The position numbers and the translations under genes are program-made. The notes beneath the pieces were generated by a model. The model ran no database searches, was not told the DNA's origin, and saw only the letters and a program-made list of their open reading frames with translations. From an uncultured Odoribacter sp. (GTDB lineage: Bacteria > Bacteroidota > Bacteroidia > Bacteroidales > Marinifilaceae), in contig CAJJNP010000001.1 of NCBI GenBank assembly GCA_905193145.1, positions 1 through 64,000 of the forward strand: 64,000 nucleotides of DNA. Reading direction: 5' to 3'. Below, in pieces: positions 1-8,911 of the stretch. Numbering within the stretch: position 1 is the first letter of the stretch; each line of letters begins with the position of its first letter.

Positions 1-134
1 TTATCCAGACTTCCATCATCAACCACGATTATCTCAAAATCATAAAACGTCTGATTACACACACTGTCCAACGTTGCCGCAAGTCTCTTTCCGCCGTTGT
101 ATACTGGAATAATCACTGAAAAATAAGGTTGCAT
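1..134 (-). CDS. Family 2 glycosyltransferase, N-terminus only (cut by window start)
   Basis: The first 44 codons of a GT2 glycosyltransferase are visible. The protein starts MQPYFSVIIPVYNGGKRLAA and reaches the EIIVVDDGS nucleotide-binding motif before leaving the window. GT2 enzymes of this kind are cytoplasmic, use a nucleotide-sugar donor and build capsule, O-antigen or exopolysaccharide units. Its ATG lies one base beyond the TGA of the upstream teichoic-acid-type transferase, so the two are surely co-transcribed. The acceptor and sugar cannot be told from this fragment. Confidence 0.85.
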   Translation of the reverse strand, partial: MQPYFSVIIPVYNGGKRLAATLDSVCNQTFYDFEIIVVDDGSLD

Positions 135-135
135 A

Positions 136-1320
136 TCACTGCTTATTTTTAAACATTTCTGTAATAGACTGACAAGCTCTGCCCTTATATTCTCCCCAAA
201 ATCGTTCACGCATCAATCCGTAACGACTTCTATCATACTCATCGCGTTCTATTATTGCGGCAAGCTCTGCAAATGTACAAGCCACTTCTCCAACAACATT
301 TTCCATAAACGGATAATTAAAATCTCGATCCTTAACATACTCTTTATAGTCATAAAGATAAAGAATCACCCCCTTATTGTCAAGCAACAAATAATCATAC
401 AATATAGAAGAATAATCAGTAATCAATACATCTGTATAGGCCAGCAAAGGATATATATCAACTCCTCCTTCCAATAAAAGGATATTTGAATAATGTGACA
501 TCACCTCCCGATTTTCTACAATCGTGTTTGCATGCGGCTTCAACACCAATAATCCGTCCTTTTGTAACATCAGCTTGTTCAACGCTTCCAGATTTAAATG
601 TTCGGCGAACAACTTGCGCTGAGACTCTCTCCAAGTTGGCATATACAAAAATACCCGTTTATAACTTTGCAGCCGGCCTATCAACCCCTTCGTCTTATCA
701 GATTCAAAACGATTCAAGTATGCCTGACGTTCCCCTTCTGATGCCAACAATATATCATTTCTGGGATAACCGATATTCAGGCAATGCTGTTCGTCAATTC
801 GGAATGCTTGGGCAAATTTTACAGACTGAAAAGGCGTCGACGAAAGGAAATAATCCGGACGATGATACACCTGTGGATAATAAAAACGCTCTTTCAAAGT
901 CTTACGTACATAACGATTATATAACGGTCCCCGATCTATACAAAATTCTATTTTTTTCAATCCCACTCCATGCCATAAATTGACCTGTACAGCCCGTCCT
1001 GATGTAAAATAACAAATATCCGAACTATAGGCATTGAAAAAATAATAACCTCCCCGCAACGCATAATAAAGCCCCTGTATAGAAAAAATAGAATAAGCCT
1101 TCAACCCCAAATCCCTCACCTGCTTTACCGTAGATGTTTTATACGAAATCCAAACAGGCTTGATTATTTTACTGTTTTCTGCCACATGAATAAAAAGATA
1201 CTTTGCATTATCTGCAAAGGTTCCACGGAAGCTACCAAACACCCATATTTTCTTACTTCGAGGCATTAGCAAAGAAAACGCCCACACTATATAACCGATA
1301 AAATATGCAATGAATTTCAT
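136..1320 (-). CDS. CDP-glycerol glycerophosphotransferase family protein (TagB/TagF-like)
   Basis: This 394-residue protein belongs to the TagB/TagF family, which transfers polyol-phosphate or related units during surface polymer synthesis. Visible family motifs are VNLWHGVGLKK, GYPRND, MPTWRESQ and the C-terminal ITDYSS with the following aspartate-rich strand. A hydrophobic N-terminal stretch (residues 2-22) could anchor it to the inner membrane. The start is taken at MKFIAYFIGY because the frame is open further upstream only across the divergent promoter, and a TATATTTG -7 box lies 20 bases before this ATG. It is followed immediately by the GT2 gene. In Bacteroidales, homologues sit in capsule or LPS clusters; the true donor is unknown. 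Confidence 0.8.
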   Translation of the reverse strand: MKFIAYFIGYIVWAFSLLMPRSKKIWVFGSFRGTFADNAKYLFIHVAENSKIIKPVWISYKTSTVKQVRDLGLKAYSIFSIQGLYYALRGGYYFFNAYSSDICYFTSGRAVQVNLWHGVGLKKIEFCIDRGPLYNRYVRKTLKERFYYPQVYHRPDYFLSSTPFQSVKFAQAFRIDEQHCLNIGYPRNDILLASEGERQAYLNRFESDKTKGLIGRLQSYKRVFLYMPTWRESQRKLFAEHLNLEALNKLMLQKDGLLVLKPHANTIVENREVMSHYSNILLLEGGVDIYPLLAYTDVLITDYSSILYDYLLLDNKGVILYLYDYKEYVKDRDFNYPFMENVVGEVACTFAELAAIIERDEYDRSRYGLMRERFWGEYKGRACQSITEMFKNKQ

Positions 1321-1339
1321 ATCACAAATTAATTCCGCA

Positions 1340-1347
1340 CAAATATA
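1340..1347 (-). promoter_or_regulatory. -7 box of the glycerophosphotransferase-family gene
   Basis: TATATTTG on the minus strand matches the Bacteroidetes -7 consensus TAnnTTTG and lies 20 bases before the ATG. No TTG at -33 is evident. Confidence 0.4.
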
Positions 1348-1364
1348 AAAATAATAAATCTTAC

Positions 1365-1372
1365 TACCTTTG
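1365..1372 (+). promoter_or_regulatory. -7 box of the divergent glycosyltransferase operon
   Basis: TACCTTTG matches TAnnTTTG. It overlaps the first in-frame ATG-like start of the downstream frame, so it argues for the later ATG at 1412. No good -33 element is seen. Confidence 0.4.
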
Positions 1373-1411
1373 CCATCAAACATTATTGGCATAATAAAAA
1401 AACAGAATAAC

Positions 1412-2254
1412 ATGGGACTCAAGCGTAAGTTATGGCTCATATATGTAAACACTTGTATCCGTTGCATGAGAAGAAGGCGCCTGGAACAAACAGACCATCT
1501 CAATTGCGACACAACTCCCCAGAAAACAGGACACATTGATCTGGTTACTGTAGCTTTCAATAATGAACATTTAATCAAACAACAACTGCTTTTATTAAAG
1601 AAATTTATTCAAGACAAACCAGTCCATTTTACAATAGCAGACAATTCCAACATCCCCGGCAAACGCAAGATTATAAAAAACATATGTCGTGAACTAGGTG
1701 CAGGATATATCTCCATGCCACAAAACATGCTCCAACATTATCCCGGTGGAAGTTATGCACATGGCAGTTCTCTAAACTGGATTTATACCAACTATATCAA
1801 GCTTAGACGCCCCACATTTTTTGGCTTTCTTGATCACGACTTATTTCCCATAAAAACAATATCTATATCCCAATTAATTGGCGGACAAGATTTTTATGGG
1901 GCCATCAACCAACGCCCTAAAGGCTGGTATCTGTGGGCCGGACTGTCTATTTTTCGCTTTAAAGCTGTCGAAAACCTTCCTTTAAATTTCATTCCTTACA
2001 TTGAACAAGGAGAATATTTAGATACAGGAGGCGCAAATTATCCTATTCTTTACAAAAAATACGATATAGACAAACTGCATCATATCGAGCGGAAAAATAT
2101 TCCCTTAGGAGAAGGCACCGACTATCATTCAGACTACATCCAATATCTGGATTCAGAATGGCTGCATATTATCAACGGCTCCAACTGGAAAGGTTGTGAC
2201 CCCAACTCTTTAAGCCGCAAAGAAAACTTCATCAACGACCTATTAAAAGATTGA
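1412..2254 (+). CDS. GT-A-type glycosyltransferase-like protein
   Basis: A 280-residue protein with a Rossmann-like start (HIDLVTVAFNNEHLIKQQ, around residues 40-57), a second strand FTIADNS, and an acidic FLDHDLFP motif near residue 145 that would serve as the metal-binding DxD site of a GT-A fold. No membrane segment is present. It probably adds one sugar to the surface glycan made by the neighbouring genes. The ATG at 1412 was chosen over the upstream in-frame start at 1370 because that one overlaps the -7 box. It is 33 bases ahead of the GT4 gene. The sugar specificity is unknown, and the family assignment rests on motif order only. Confidence 0.65.
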   Translation: MGLKRKLWLIYVNTCIRCMRRRRLEQTDHLNCDTTPQKTGHIDLVTVAFNNEHLIKQQLLLLKKFIQDKPVHFTIADNSNIPGKRKIIKNICRELGAGYISMPQNMLQHYPGGSYAHGSSLNWIYTNYIKLRRPTFFGFLDHDLFPIKTISISQLIGGQDFYGAINQRPKGWYLWAGLSIFRFKAVENLPLNFIPYIEQGEYLDTGGANYPILYKKYDIDKLHHIERKNIPLGEGTDYHSDYIQYLDSEWLHIINGSNWKGCDPNSLSRKENFINDLLKD

Positions 2255-2287
2255 TTCACTATTTCTATAATCTATCAAATCCATATC

Positions 2288-3478
2288 ATGAATATTCTAT
2301 TTGTCAACAACAGCGAGGTTAATCCTTTGAACTCAGGGATACAACGAATTACCTATGTGCTCGCACAAGCATTTACTACACGTGGATTTTTATGTTATGG
2401 AGCAAACTTTGAAAAAAACACTCCTGCTTCAAAAGGACTATTTGTTGATATCCTTAAATTAGACTATTCAACAGAATCTTCCCAAAAACTGTGCGCATTT
2501 ATTCAAAAACATCAAATTAACCGCATCATTGTACAAGAATGTATGCCACTAATCAAACTTAAGGTTGTCAAACAAGCCATTTCAAATATATCTGATTGCA
2601 AACTATACTATTGTAACCATAGCGCTCCAGGTAAAGAATTTGTACGTCCTTCCATCTCCTCTGAGTTCTACCGATTATTACATCGGCCCGGAAAGATAAA
2701 CTCTCTATTCAAAACAGCCGTAGCTCTCTTGCCTCCCGCCTGCTATAAAGCCCTTGTACGTTCCAAAGTACGGAAAAATTACACCTATATCTATCAGCAT
2801 TCTGATAAAATCATACTGCTATCACCAAGGTATATTCCTATTTTTCAACAACTGGCAAATATCTCAAATATTGATTTATCCCATTTTGCAGGAATCGGCA
2901 ACAGTCTTTCATTCAATGAAAATCTGCCTACAGAAGAAATTACACAAAAAGCCAAGGAGGTCATACTTGTAGGCCGTCTGTCAGAACGAGCCAAAAGATT
3001 CTCGACTGCTCTTCGGATATGGCAACACATTGAAAACTCACAGCAATTTCCTGATTGGCGATTGAAAATCATCGGCACCGGACCGGATGAAATGTATTAT
3101 CATCATCTGGCACACAAACTCAAGCTGAAACAAGTAGATTTTGAAGGTCAACAAGACCCTCGTCCCTATTACAAAAGAGCAGCCATTTGCATGCTGACCT
3201 CTGCCTATGAAGGCTTTGGCATGGTGCTTACCGAAGCACAACAAATGGGAGTTGTCCCCATCGTTTTTGACACGTATGCTGCCGCACATGACATCATAAC
3301 TCATAGTCACAACGGCATTATTATACCAGCCGGCAACAACATAGCATTTACAGAACAACTATCTGCTTTAATGAAGGATACGAAAACACGTGAAAAAATA
3401 GCTATAAATGCCTTGGCAGACTGCTCAAAATTCTCTATCGAGAATATCATCCGTCAATGGTTGTCTTGCTTACAATAA
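2288..3478 (+). CDS. Family 4 glycosyltransferase
   Basis: This 396-residue GT-B enzyme carries the GT4 C-terminal signature YEGFGMVLTEAQQMG near residue 306, preceded by VILVGRLSERAKRF and LKIIGTGPDE, the usual donor-binding half. The N-terminal half begins NILFVNNSEVNPLNSGIQR, the acceptor domain. It would transfer a sugar with retention of configuration in the cytoplasm during surface polysaccharide assembly. It follows the GT-A gene by 33 bases. Its last 25 bases overlap the convergent flippase gene. Confidence 0.85.
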   Translation: MNILFVNNSEVNPLNSGIQRITYVLAQAFTTRGFLCYGANFEKNTPASKGLFVDILKLDYSTESSQKLCAFIQKHQINRIIVQECMPLIKLKVVKQAISNISDCKLYYCNHSAPGKEFVRPSISSEFYRLLHRPGKINSLFKTAVALLPPACYKALVRSKVRKNYTYIYQHSDKIILLSPRYIPIFQQLANISNIDLSHFAGIGNSLSFNENLPTEEITQKAKEVILVGRLSERAKRFSTALRIWQHIENSQQFPDWRLKIIGTGPDEMYYHHLAHKLKLKQVDFEGQQDPRPYYKRAAICMLTSAYEGFGMVLTEAQQMGVVPIVFDTYAAAHDIITHSHNGIIIPAGNNIAFTEQLSALMKDTKTREKIAINALADCSKFSIENIIRQWLSCLQ

Positions 3479-4956
3479 TTCTTATGGATTATTTTGCTTA
3501 TCAACCCATTGACACTTTCAGACGTGTGCCAAAAATAAGTTGCCACTATCCAAGAACCGCCAATCAACGCAGTTCTGTATATCCCATCAACAAAGGGATT
3601 GTCACACCAACGCGGCAATAACTCATTCACCCCAAATAACGTCCCCACAAGCAACACCTGCTTCAAAATACCGATACTATACGGATTCCCTTTCACTTTA
3701 CGCAGCACAATCCACTGCTGAAAAGTATAACTCACCACACAAGTCAAAAAAGTAGCCAAGGCTGCTCCTGAAATACCCCACCGCGGAATAAACACACTAT
3801 TGGTAAAAATGCTCAAACCTGTCAGAAAAAAAGTAATGTACAAACCCCAATAATAATACTTTGAAAAAGATATCAAGGTTCCACCAAACTCCAATGTAGT
3901 TGCTAAAATCCTGGCCATTGCAATAAAAAATACCACCCATTTGCCCGTCTCATAAACCTCCCCATTAGGCAGAATATCGAAAATATTATCAATATTTATC
4001 CAAATCAACAAAAACAGCGTGCTGCTCGCCATCAATTGGTGCAATGCCACCTGTCGATACAATTGATTGGCTCTCTCCAAATCTCCATCCTTTAATGCGT
4101 TTGCGGCCAATGGCTTTGATATAGCCGAAATAGAACGGCTCGGCACCTCTATCACAGATCCCATATACATAGCTATCGTATATATCCCTGCATATCCCAA
4201 TCCCATATTCGAACTTACCATAAAAATATCAAGCTGAGGCATTATATTCCCACCGATAGCTCCAATAATCAATACCAAGGTATAACGCATGATATCCCGT
4301 CGCAAATTTTTATCAATATACGAATTATCATGCCTAAAAGACAAAGGTGTAATTGTAGAAACATAATACATATTAGCCAACATGGCACCACCATACACCA
4401 ATACAAAACCAGTTACCAAGCCTGTCAAATTCAACCACCCCCAGGCATAACAAAAATAAATGACCAGCAACATCACCCGAATCCCGATTTCCTTGATAAA
4501 CTTGGGCACGACAATCTTCATCAAAATATTGGCATAAGTCTCAATAACAGCACCAAAAGTCAAGAAGATAATGAGTGGTAGCAACCAATAAAAATAATCA
4601 ACCAACAAAGCCGACTTCTCGATAAAAAAATCAATTATCCAATTTTTCAGCAACAAGAAAACACCGATAAAAAGTACCGAACCAATCGTTGGCATCAACA
4701 TCAGATAAAAGAGAAAACCATTGTGTCCGTTTTGCTGATTACGGAAATAAGGAAAGAAACGCATGGCTGAAGCAGAGGTACCCAATTGTGCAAAGCCGGC
4801 AACCAACGCCGCCACCTCATACATCACCTTTGTCAAACCGATAACTTCGGGTTGCAGGAACTTCGTCAGAATAAAAAAGGTAGTCAGAAAACCTATAAAG
4901 GCTCCGATATAATTAAAGACTGTCGCTTTTATACTCTGACGAATAATAACCCCCAT
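3454..4956 (-). CDS. Wzx-like polysaccharide flippase (MOP superfamily)
   Basis: A 500-residue integral membrane protein with about 14 predicted hydrophobic helices, starting MGVIIRQSIKATVFNYIGAF, typical of Wzx/RfbX-type oligosaccharide flippases. These move lipid-linked glycan repeats across the inner membrane. It is the last gene of a minus-strand group: the outer-membrane barrel gene ends 9 bases upstream. Its 3' end overlaps the GT4 gene coming the other way, tying it spatially to the glycosyltransferases. The length is normal for the family. Which glycan it moves cannot be read from sequence. Confidence 0.85.
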   Translation of the reverse strand: MGVIIRQSIKATVFNYIGAFIGFLTTFFILTKFLQPEVIGLTKVMYEVAALVAGFAQLGTSASAMRFFPYFRNQQNGHNGFLFYLMLMPTIGSVLFIGVFLLLKNWIIDFFIEKSALLVDYFYWLLPLIIFLTFGAVIETYANILMKIVVPKFIKEIGIRVMLLVIYFCYAWGWLNLTGLVTGFVLVYGGAMLANMYYVSTITPLSFRHDNSYIDKNLRRDIMRYTLVLIIGAIGGNIMPQLDIFMVSSNMGLGYAGIYTIAMYMGSVIEVPSRSISAISKPLAANALKDGDLERANQLYRQVALHQLMASSTLFLLIWINIDNIFDILPNGEVYETGKWVVFFIAMARILATTLEFGGTLISFSKYYYWGLYITFFLTGLSIFTNSVFIPRWGISGAALATFLTCVVSYTFQQWIVLRKVKGNPYSIGILKQVLLVGTLFGVNELLPRWCDNPFVDGIYRTALIGGSWIVATYFWHTSESVNGLISKIIHKNYCKQDNH

Positions 4957-4965
4957 CCCAAAACA

Positions 4966-5748
4966 TTAAAACACATATCCGAATCCAAAATTCAGATACA
5001 CATTATACATTTTAAACGTAATACTTTTAAAATCATCCGGGAAAATAGCATTCAACCCCCAAGTCAAATCAGCATATACGCTCAAGTGCTTATAAGCCCG
5101 CCATTCTCCTCCTAAATCCAGTCCCCACTGGAATTTACGCAAATCGGATGAAAAATCATAAGTTGCATCATCAACATGCACTTTAGGACCTATCGGACTT
5201 CCATCCCGCAAATAACCGTCATACGCCGTTCCTGAAAAATCACCGTTCGTCAGAATTGAAATATAGGGACCAAATTTTACATCCCAACGAGGCGAAGCCT
5301 TGAAAATTGCCTGAAGCGGAATCGTCACATACGAATTCTTAACATTCGTCTTTACATATCCGGTCCAATTGCCTTCCATATGTCCGGTAATCTCTCCGCT
5401 CGTAGCATCCATCACCATAAAATAATTTTTTACACGGGCATCCGTTTTCATACCCTTATTTTCCAGACGGACACCAACCAAAGCCCCCCATCTTTTATTA
5501 CCATCTAACCACTTTATTACATTACCTTCTATAGCAATTTGCGTTCCCGGACGGAAACCTTCAATTTTTCGAATTTCGACAGGCAAAGGCAACGGAGATG
5601 TACCGCCAAAATTAAAACCTGCCTTGATACGATATTCAAGACCCCTAAATGCCGACCAAAGCAAACCTTTTGATTTCACCTCATCAGCCTGTAAATTCAG
5701 ACCAACTAAAACAAACAATATGATTGCTACAATACTTTTCATAACCAT
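4966..5748 (-). CDS. Outer-membrane beta-barrel protein, PorT-like
   Basis: A 260-residue exported protein: signal peptide in the first 21 residues ending LNLQA, then alternating hydrophobic strands, with repeated YRIKAGFNFGG, WGALVGVRLENKG, KFGPYISILTNG and a terminal aromatic strand LNFGFGYVF, as expected of an outer-membrane barrel. The family resembles the PorT/outer membrane beta-barrel domain. The function is unknown. It lies 8 bases after the PCMD lipoprotein gene and 9 before the flippase, so the three are probably one transcript. Confidence 0.65.
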   Translation of the reverse strand: MVMKSIVAIILFVLVGLNLQADEVKSKGLLWSAFRGLEYRIKAGFNFGGTSPLPLPVEIRKIEGFRPGTQIAIEGNVIKWLDGNKRWGALVGVRLENKGMKTDARVKNYFMVMDATSGEITGHMEGNWTGYVKTNVKNSYVTIPLQAIFKASPRWDVKFGPYISILTNGDFSGTAYDGYLRDGSPIGPKVHVDDATYDFSSDLRKFQWGLDLGGEWRAYKHLSVYADLTWGLNAIFPDDFKSITFKMYNVYLNFGFGYVF

Positions 5749-5756
5749 AACTTCTA

Positions 5757-6896
5757 TTATTCACAAATCACCTGAACTTCATCTACATACAAGACACTTC
5801 CGACAGCTCCGATAAAAGTCGCCCCTTTTATACTTGAAGTAAATACTACAGCCAGATTATATTTATACTGTTTGGATTTATTCGCATCAAATTTCTTTTT
5901 ATAGTCAAATTTCAAATCAAAATGGATATACTCCTTGGCAGACAAATCTGTTTCCGGACCATACACCACCGGATCCGTCAAACGAGCTAAAGCCACGATA
6001 TTCTTACTGTTCAATACATTATCCCCATCCAACGTGCCTTGTTCAAGCCCTTCAGACTCATACAACACAGCATAAATATCACAAGCATCTTGCCCCTCAA
6101 TAGGTATCGCCTTACCATCCTCACCCACATCTGTCAAGACCTCTCCCCGTTTTGCCTTATACCAACCGGTCATACGCTTAGGCTTCTTTCCAAATGGCAA
6201 CCCAAAGCGTGTTGCCTTCATCGGTTCTTTCAAGGCATTTGCAACATCAAAATTACCGATAAACATATTTCCGGCAGCTATCGGCATATGCTTCATCTCC
6301 CCAAAACCGCCCGTACTTTTTGTTTCCAACTTAATACCTTTCCCTTCTTTGCCTTCCAAAACCGAAACAGTAGGAAAATCCTCCGGTTTTTTGCCTACAC
6401 CGGTCAATGAATATCCGCCATTACCCGAGGCCCATATATCCTGTCTGAAATTGGCTCCTTGTCCATCTATTGTTTCATAAAAAACATAATATTTATTATC
6501 CCGATTCAATTCTGTCAATTCAAACGTATATTTCACCGGCAAATCAAACGTATCCACACTCACCTGATACGTTTTTTGCCATTCGCCGTCCTCCGAAGTC
6601 ACAACAAAAGACTGTGGATGCGAATAATCTCTCACTTCTCTCGGATTCGGAGTAATGGTTGCGCCTTCAGTCAATGTCACATCCAAAGCCAGTTTTGTCA
6701 AATCAATAATCGGTGTTGCCTGTGCTATCACTCTTGTATTAGAGATAATTACATCCCCTTTAATATTAGGATCAGGTTGCTCATGCTCGTTCAAAATAAC
6801 GCACGTTTCTATATCTGCCTCAGTATTTGCTGCTTCTTTTTGAATACACGAAAAACACAGCAATCCAAGCATTAAATACAATACTACTCTTTTCAT
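5757..6896 (-). CDS. PCMD-domain lipoprotein
   Basis: A 379-residue lipoprotein with lipobox cysteine at residue 17 (LLCFSC). After an N-terminal Ig-like region (PIIDLTKLALDVTLTEGATITP, ending with a WQKTYQVSV strand), the C-terminal two thirds match the putative carbohydrate metabolism domain (PCMD), with the usual MTGWYKAKRGE and terminal GSVLYVDEVQVICE segments. PCMD lipoproteins are surface or periplasmic beta-sandwich proteins thought to bind glycans; the role is not proven. It is 14 bases after the U32 gene and 8 before the barrel gene. Confidence 0.75.
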   Translation of the reverse strand: MKRVVLYLMLGLLCFSCIQKEAANTEADIETCVILNEHEQPDPNIKGDVIISNTRVIAQATPIIDLTKLALDVTLTEGATITPNPREVRDYSHPQSFVVTSEDGEWQKTYQVSVDTFDLPVKYTFELTELNRDNKYYVFYETIDGQGANFRQDIWASGNGGYSLTGVGKKPEDFPTVSVLEGKEGKGIKLETKSTGGFGEMKHMPIAAGNMFIGNFDVANALKEPMKATRFGLPFGKKPKRMTGWYKAKRGEVLTDVGEDGKAIPIEGQDACDIYAVLYESEGLEQGTLDGDNVLNSKNIVALARLTDPVVYGPETDLSAKEYIHFDLKFDYKKKFDANKSKQYKYNLAVVFTSSIKGATFIGAVGSVLYVDEVQVICE

Positions 6897-6910
6897 ATTC
6901 TATCATTAAT

Positions 6911-8167
6911 TTATTGCATCATCTCCGGAGTTGTATCCACCCATTTATAAAGCTTGTCTCCCCTTCTCACCTTCTCAGAGGTTGCCATTGAAAACACATC
7001 ACCTTTCTCCACCTGTTCCACTGGCTTCAAATCCAATCTCAATTCCGGCACGGTCATTTGCAAAGTGCCCGTTGTCGGTCCCTGAATTAAAATTTCTTCC
7101 CCCACTTTCAAATCAAATGATTCAATTTTAAACTCAGCAACTCCCAAATTGGAAAAATAATTTGTGACTTTTCCCAACAGAATCTTTTTCTTGGTAGCTT
7201 TCGATCCATACACTTCACTCCATTCCCCCAAACGCTGGCCTAAATAATAGCCATTCCAAAATCCTCTGTTAAATACAGTTGCCAACCGTTTTTTCCAACC
7301 GTCAATTTTTTCTGCCGAATAACTACCGTCCAAGTACGCCCGAATAGCCTCATCATAACATTCACAAACGGTTCTCACATATTCTGCCGATCGTGCACGT
7401 CCCTCTATCTTTAGCACCCTCACTCCGGCATCTGCCAATTTATTGACAAATCCCACCGTACACAAATCTTTCGGAGACATGATATATTCATTCTCAATAT
7501 CCAACTCTATTTCATTTTCACGGTCCTTCACCGTATAGGCACGACGGCAAATCTGATTACATGCACCCCGATTGGCAGAAGCATTCCGTTCGTGCAAACT
7601 TAGATAACATTTACCGGAAACAGCCATACAGAGCGCACCATGAGCAAACATCTCGATACGGATCAACTCCCCCTTCGGCCCTCTCAAGTCCTGTTCAATA
7701 ATCTGTCTATGAATCTCCATCACCTGATCCAACACCACTTCACGAGCCAACACTACAACATCTGCCCACTGAGCAAAAAACTTCAAGGCTTCAAAATTAG
7801 TAACATTACATTGTGTACTGATATGTACCTCCACACCAACAGAATGTGCATATAAAATAGCAGCCAAATCAGATGCAATAATTGCACTTACACCAGCTTC
7901 ACCGGCACAATCTATCACTTTCCGCATCTTCTCCAGCTCATTGTTATAAATCACCGTATTCACCGTCAAATAAGTCTTCACCCCTTTTTCAGAACATATA
8001 GATACAATATTCTTCAGGTCATCCAAGGTAAAATTCGCCGACGAACGCGCACGCATATTCAGCCCTTCCACTCCAAAATATACAGAATCGGCTCCTCCTT
8101 GCAAAGCAGCATAAAGCGACTCGTACGAACCGACCGGAGCCATTATTTCAAAATCTTTTCTTGTCAT
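6911..8167 (-). CDS. U32 family protein (TrhP/YegQ-like tRNA hydroxylation factor)
   Basis: This 418-residue protein has the U32 core: APVGSYESLYAALQGGADSVYFG at the N-terminus, the motif EMFAHGALCMAVSGKCYLS, and the four-cysteine segment ending ANRGACNQICRRAY, which in TrhP/RlhA binds an iron-sulfur cluster. Characterised members hydroxylate tRNA U34 (TrhP) or 23S rRNA (RlhA) using prephenate-derived chemistry rather than acting as peptidases. At this length and with one C-terminal beta domain it is closer to TrhP than to RlhA. ATG at 8167 is used; the in-frame TTG two codons upstream is less likely. It heads the minus-strand group ending in the flippase. Confidence 0.75.
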   Translation of the reverse strand: MTRKDFEIMAPVGSYESLYAALQGGADSVYFGVEGLNMRARSSANFTLDDLKNIVSICSEKGVKTYLTVNTVIYNNELEKMRKVIDCAGEAGVSAIIASDLAAILYAHSVGVEVHISTQCNVTNFEALKFFAQWADVVVLAREVVLDQVMEIHRQIIEQDLRGPKGELIRIEMFAHGALCMAVSGKCYLSLHERNASANRGACNQICRRAYTVKDRENEIELDIENEYIMSPKDLCTVGFVNKLADAGVRVLKIEGRARSAEYVRTVCECYDEAIRAYLDGSYSAEKIDGWKKRLATVFNRGFWNGYYLGQRLGEWSEVYGSKATKKKILLGKVTNYFSNLGVAEFKIESFDLKVGEEILIQGPTTGTLQMTVPELRLDLKPVEQVEKGDVFSMATSEKVRRGDKLYKWVDTTPEMMQ

Positions 8168-8198
8168 ATTCAACTATCCGCTTAGTATTTAAGAGGTA

Positions 8199-8206
8199 CA
8201 AAGTTA
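8199..8206 (-). promoter_or_regulatory. -7 box of the U32-PCMD-barrel-flippase operon
   Basis: Minus strand TAACTTTG fits TAnnTTTG, 32 bases before the U32 ATG. It sits just beside the -33 element of the divergent frr promoter. No matching -33 was found. Confidence 0.35.
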
Positions 8207-8216
8207 GGTTTTATTC

Positions 8217-8246
8217 TTGAAATAATTGATATTATCCCTATATTTG
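8217..8246 (+). promoter_or_regulatory. frr promoter, full Bacteroidetes consensus
   Basis: TTG at 8217-8219, a 19-base spacer and TATATTTG at 8239-8246 reproduce the -33/-7 layout of the main sigma factor in Bacteroides. The ATG of frr follows 34 bases later. This is the best-formed promoter in the window. Confidence 0.75.
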
Positions 8247-8280
8247 CAACCATAAAGAATACACAAAAAAACGAACATAT

Positions 8281-8844
8281 ATGAACGAGGAAGTTAAAAT
8301 GTACATGGATGAGGCAAAAGAACTCATGCAAAATGCACTTGCCCATCTTGATAACGAACTGGCTAAAATCCGGGCAGGCAAAGCCAACCCCAAAATCCTG
8401 AATGATGTCCTGGTAGACTACTACGGCTCACCTACCCCACTTTCCCAAGTTGCAAATATCACAGTACCAGATCCCCGCACCATCGCTGTACAGCCTTGGG
8501 AAAAGAGTATGTTGGCACCTATTCAAAAAGCTATTCTTGTAGCAAATCTCGGTTTTAATCCTGACAATAACGGCGAAATTGTACGAATCAATGTACCACC
8601 TTTGACAGAAGAACGTCGTAAAGAATTGGTAAAGCAATCCAAAGGTGTCGGAGAAACAGCAAAAGTAAGTATTCGCAATGCCCGTCGTGATGCCATTGAT
8701 GCATTCAAAAAGATGGTGAAAGACGGACTTCCAGAAGATGCTGCTAAAGATGCAGAAGCTGAGGTCCAAAAAATGACTGATGCCTACAATAAGAAAGTAG
8801 ATGAAATTCTAGTACAGAAAGAAAAGGATATCATGACTATCTAA
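8281..8844 (+). CDS. frr: Ribosome recycling factor
   Basis: A 187-residue protein of the standard RRF length, with the family blocks RAGKANPKILNDVLVDYYGS, ISVPDPRT-like ITVPDPRTIAVQPWEKS, and PPLTEERRKELVKQ followed by the long C-terminal helix. With EF-G it splits the post-termination ribosome into subunits. It is a single-gene unit between a strong promoter and a hairpin terminator, flanked by divergent and convergent genes. Confidence 0.97.
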   Translation: MNEEVKMYMDEAKELMQNALAHLDNELAKIRAGKANPKILNDVLVDYYGSPTPLSQVANITVPDPRTIAVQPWEKSMLAPIQKAILVANLGFNPDNNGEIVRINVPPLTEERRKELVKQSKGVGETAKVSIRNARRDAIDAFKKMVKDGLPEDAAKDAEAEVQKMTDAYNKKVDEILVQKEKDIMTI

Positions 8845-8862
8845 ACTCTTTCTTCCAATAAA

Positions 8863-8896
8863 AAGAACAGGATAATCCATGGATTACCCTGTTCTT
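8863..8896. terminator. Hairpin terminator between frr and the convergent lipoprotein gene
   Basis: AAGAACAGG-A-TAATCC pairs with GGATTA-C-CCTGTTCTT with a single internal mismatch and a tiny loop. It lies 18 bases after the frr stop and 15 bases after the stop of the convergent gene, so it may serve both strands. The T tract on the plus side is weak. Confidence 0.6.
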
Positions 8897-8911
8897 CTCA
8901 ACTTTAACCTA

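Noticed and set aside
486..983. Plus-strand frame of 165 codons inside the glycerophosphotransferase-family gene
   Set aside because: Low-complexity reading opposite a gene with clear family motifs; no promoter or homology signal.
5757..8167. U32 gene as a collagen peptidase
   Set aside because: Characterised relatives with the same cysteine motif are tRNA or rRNA hydroxylation factors; the peptidase name is historical.
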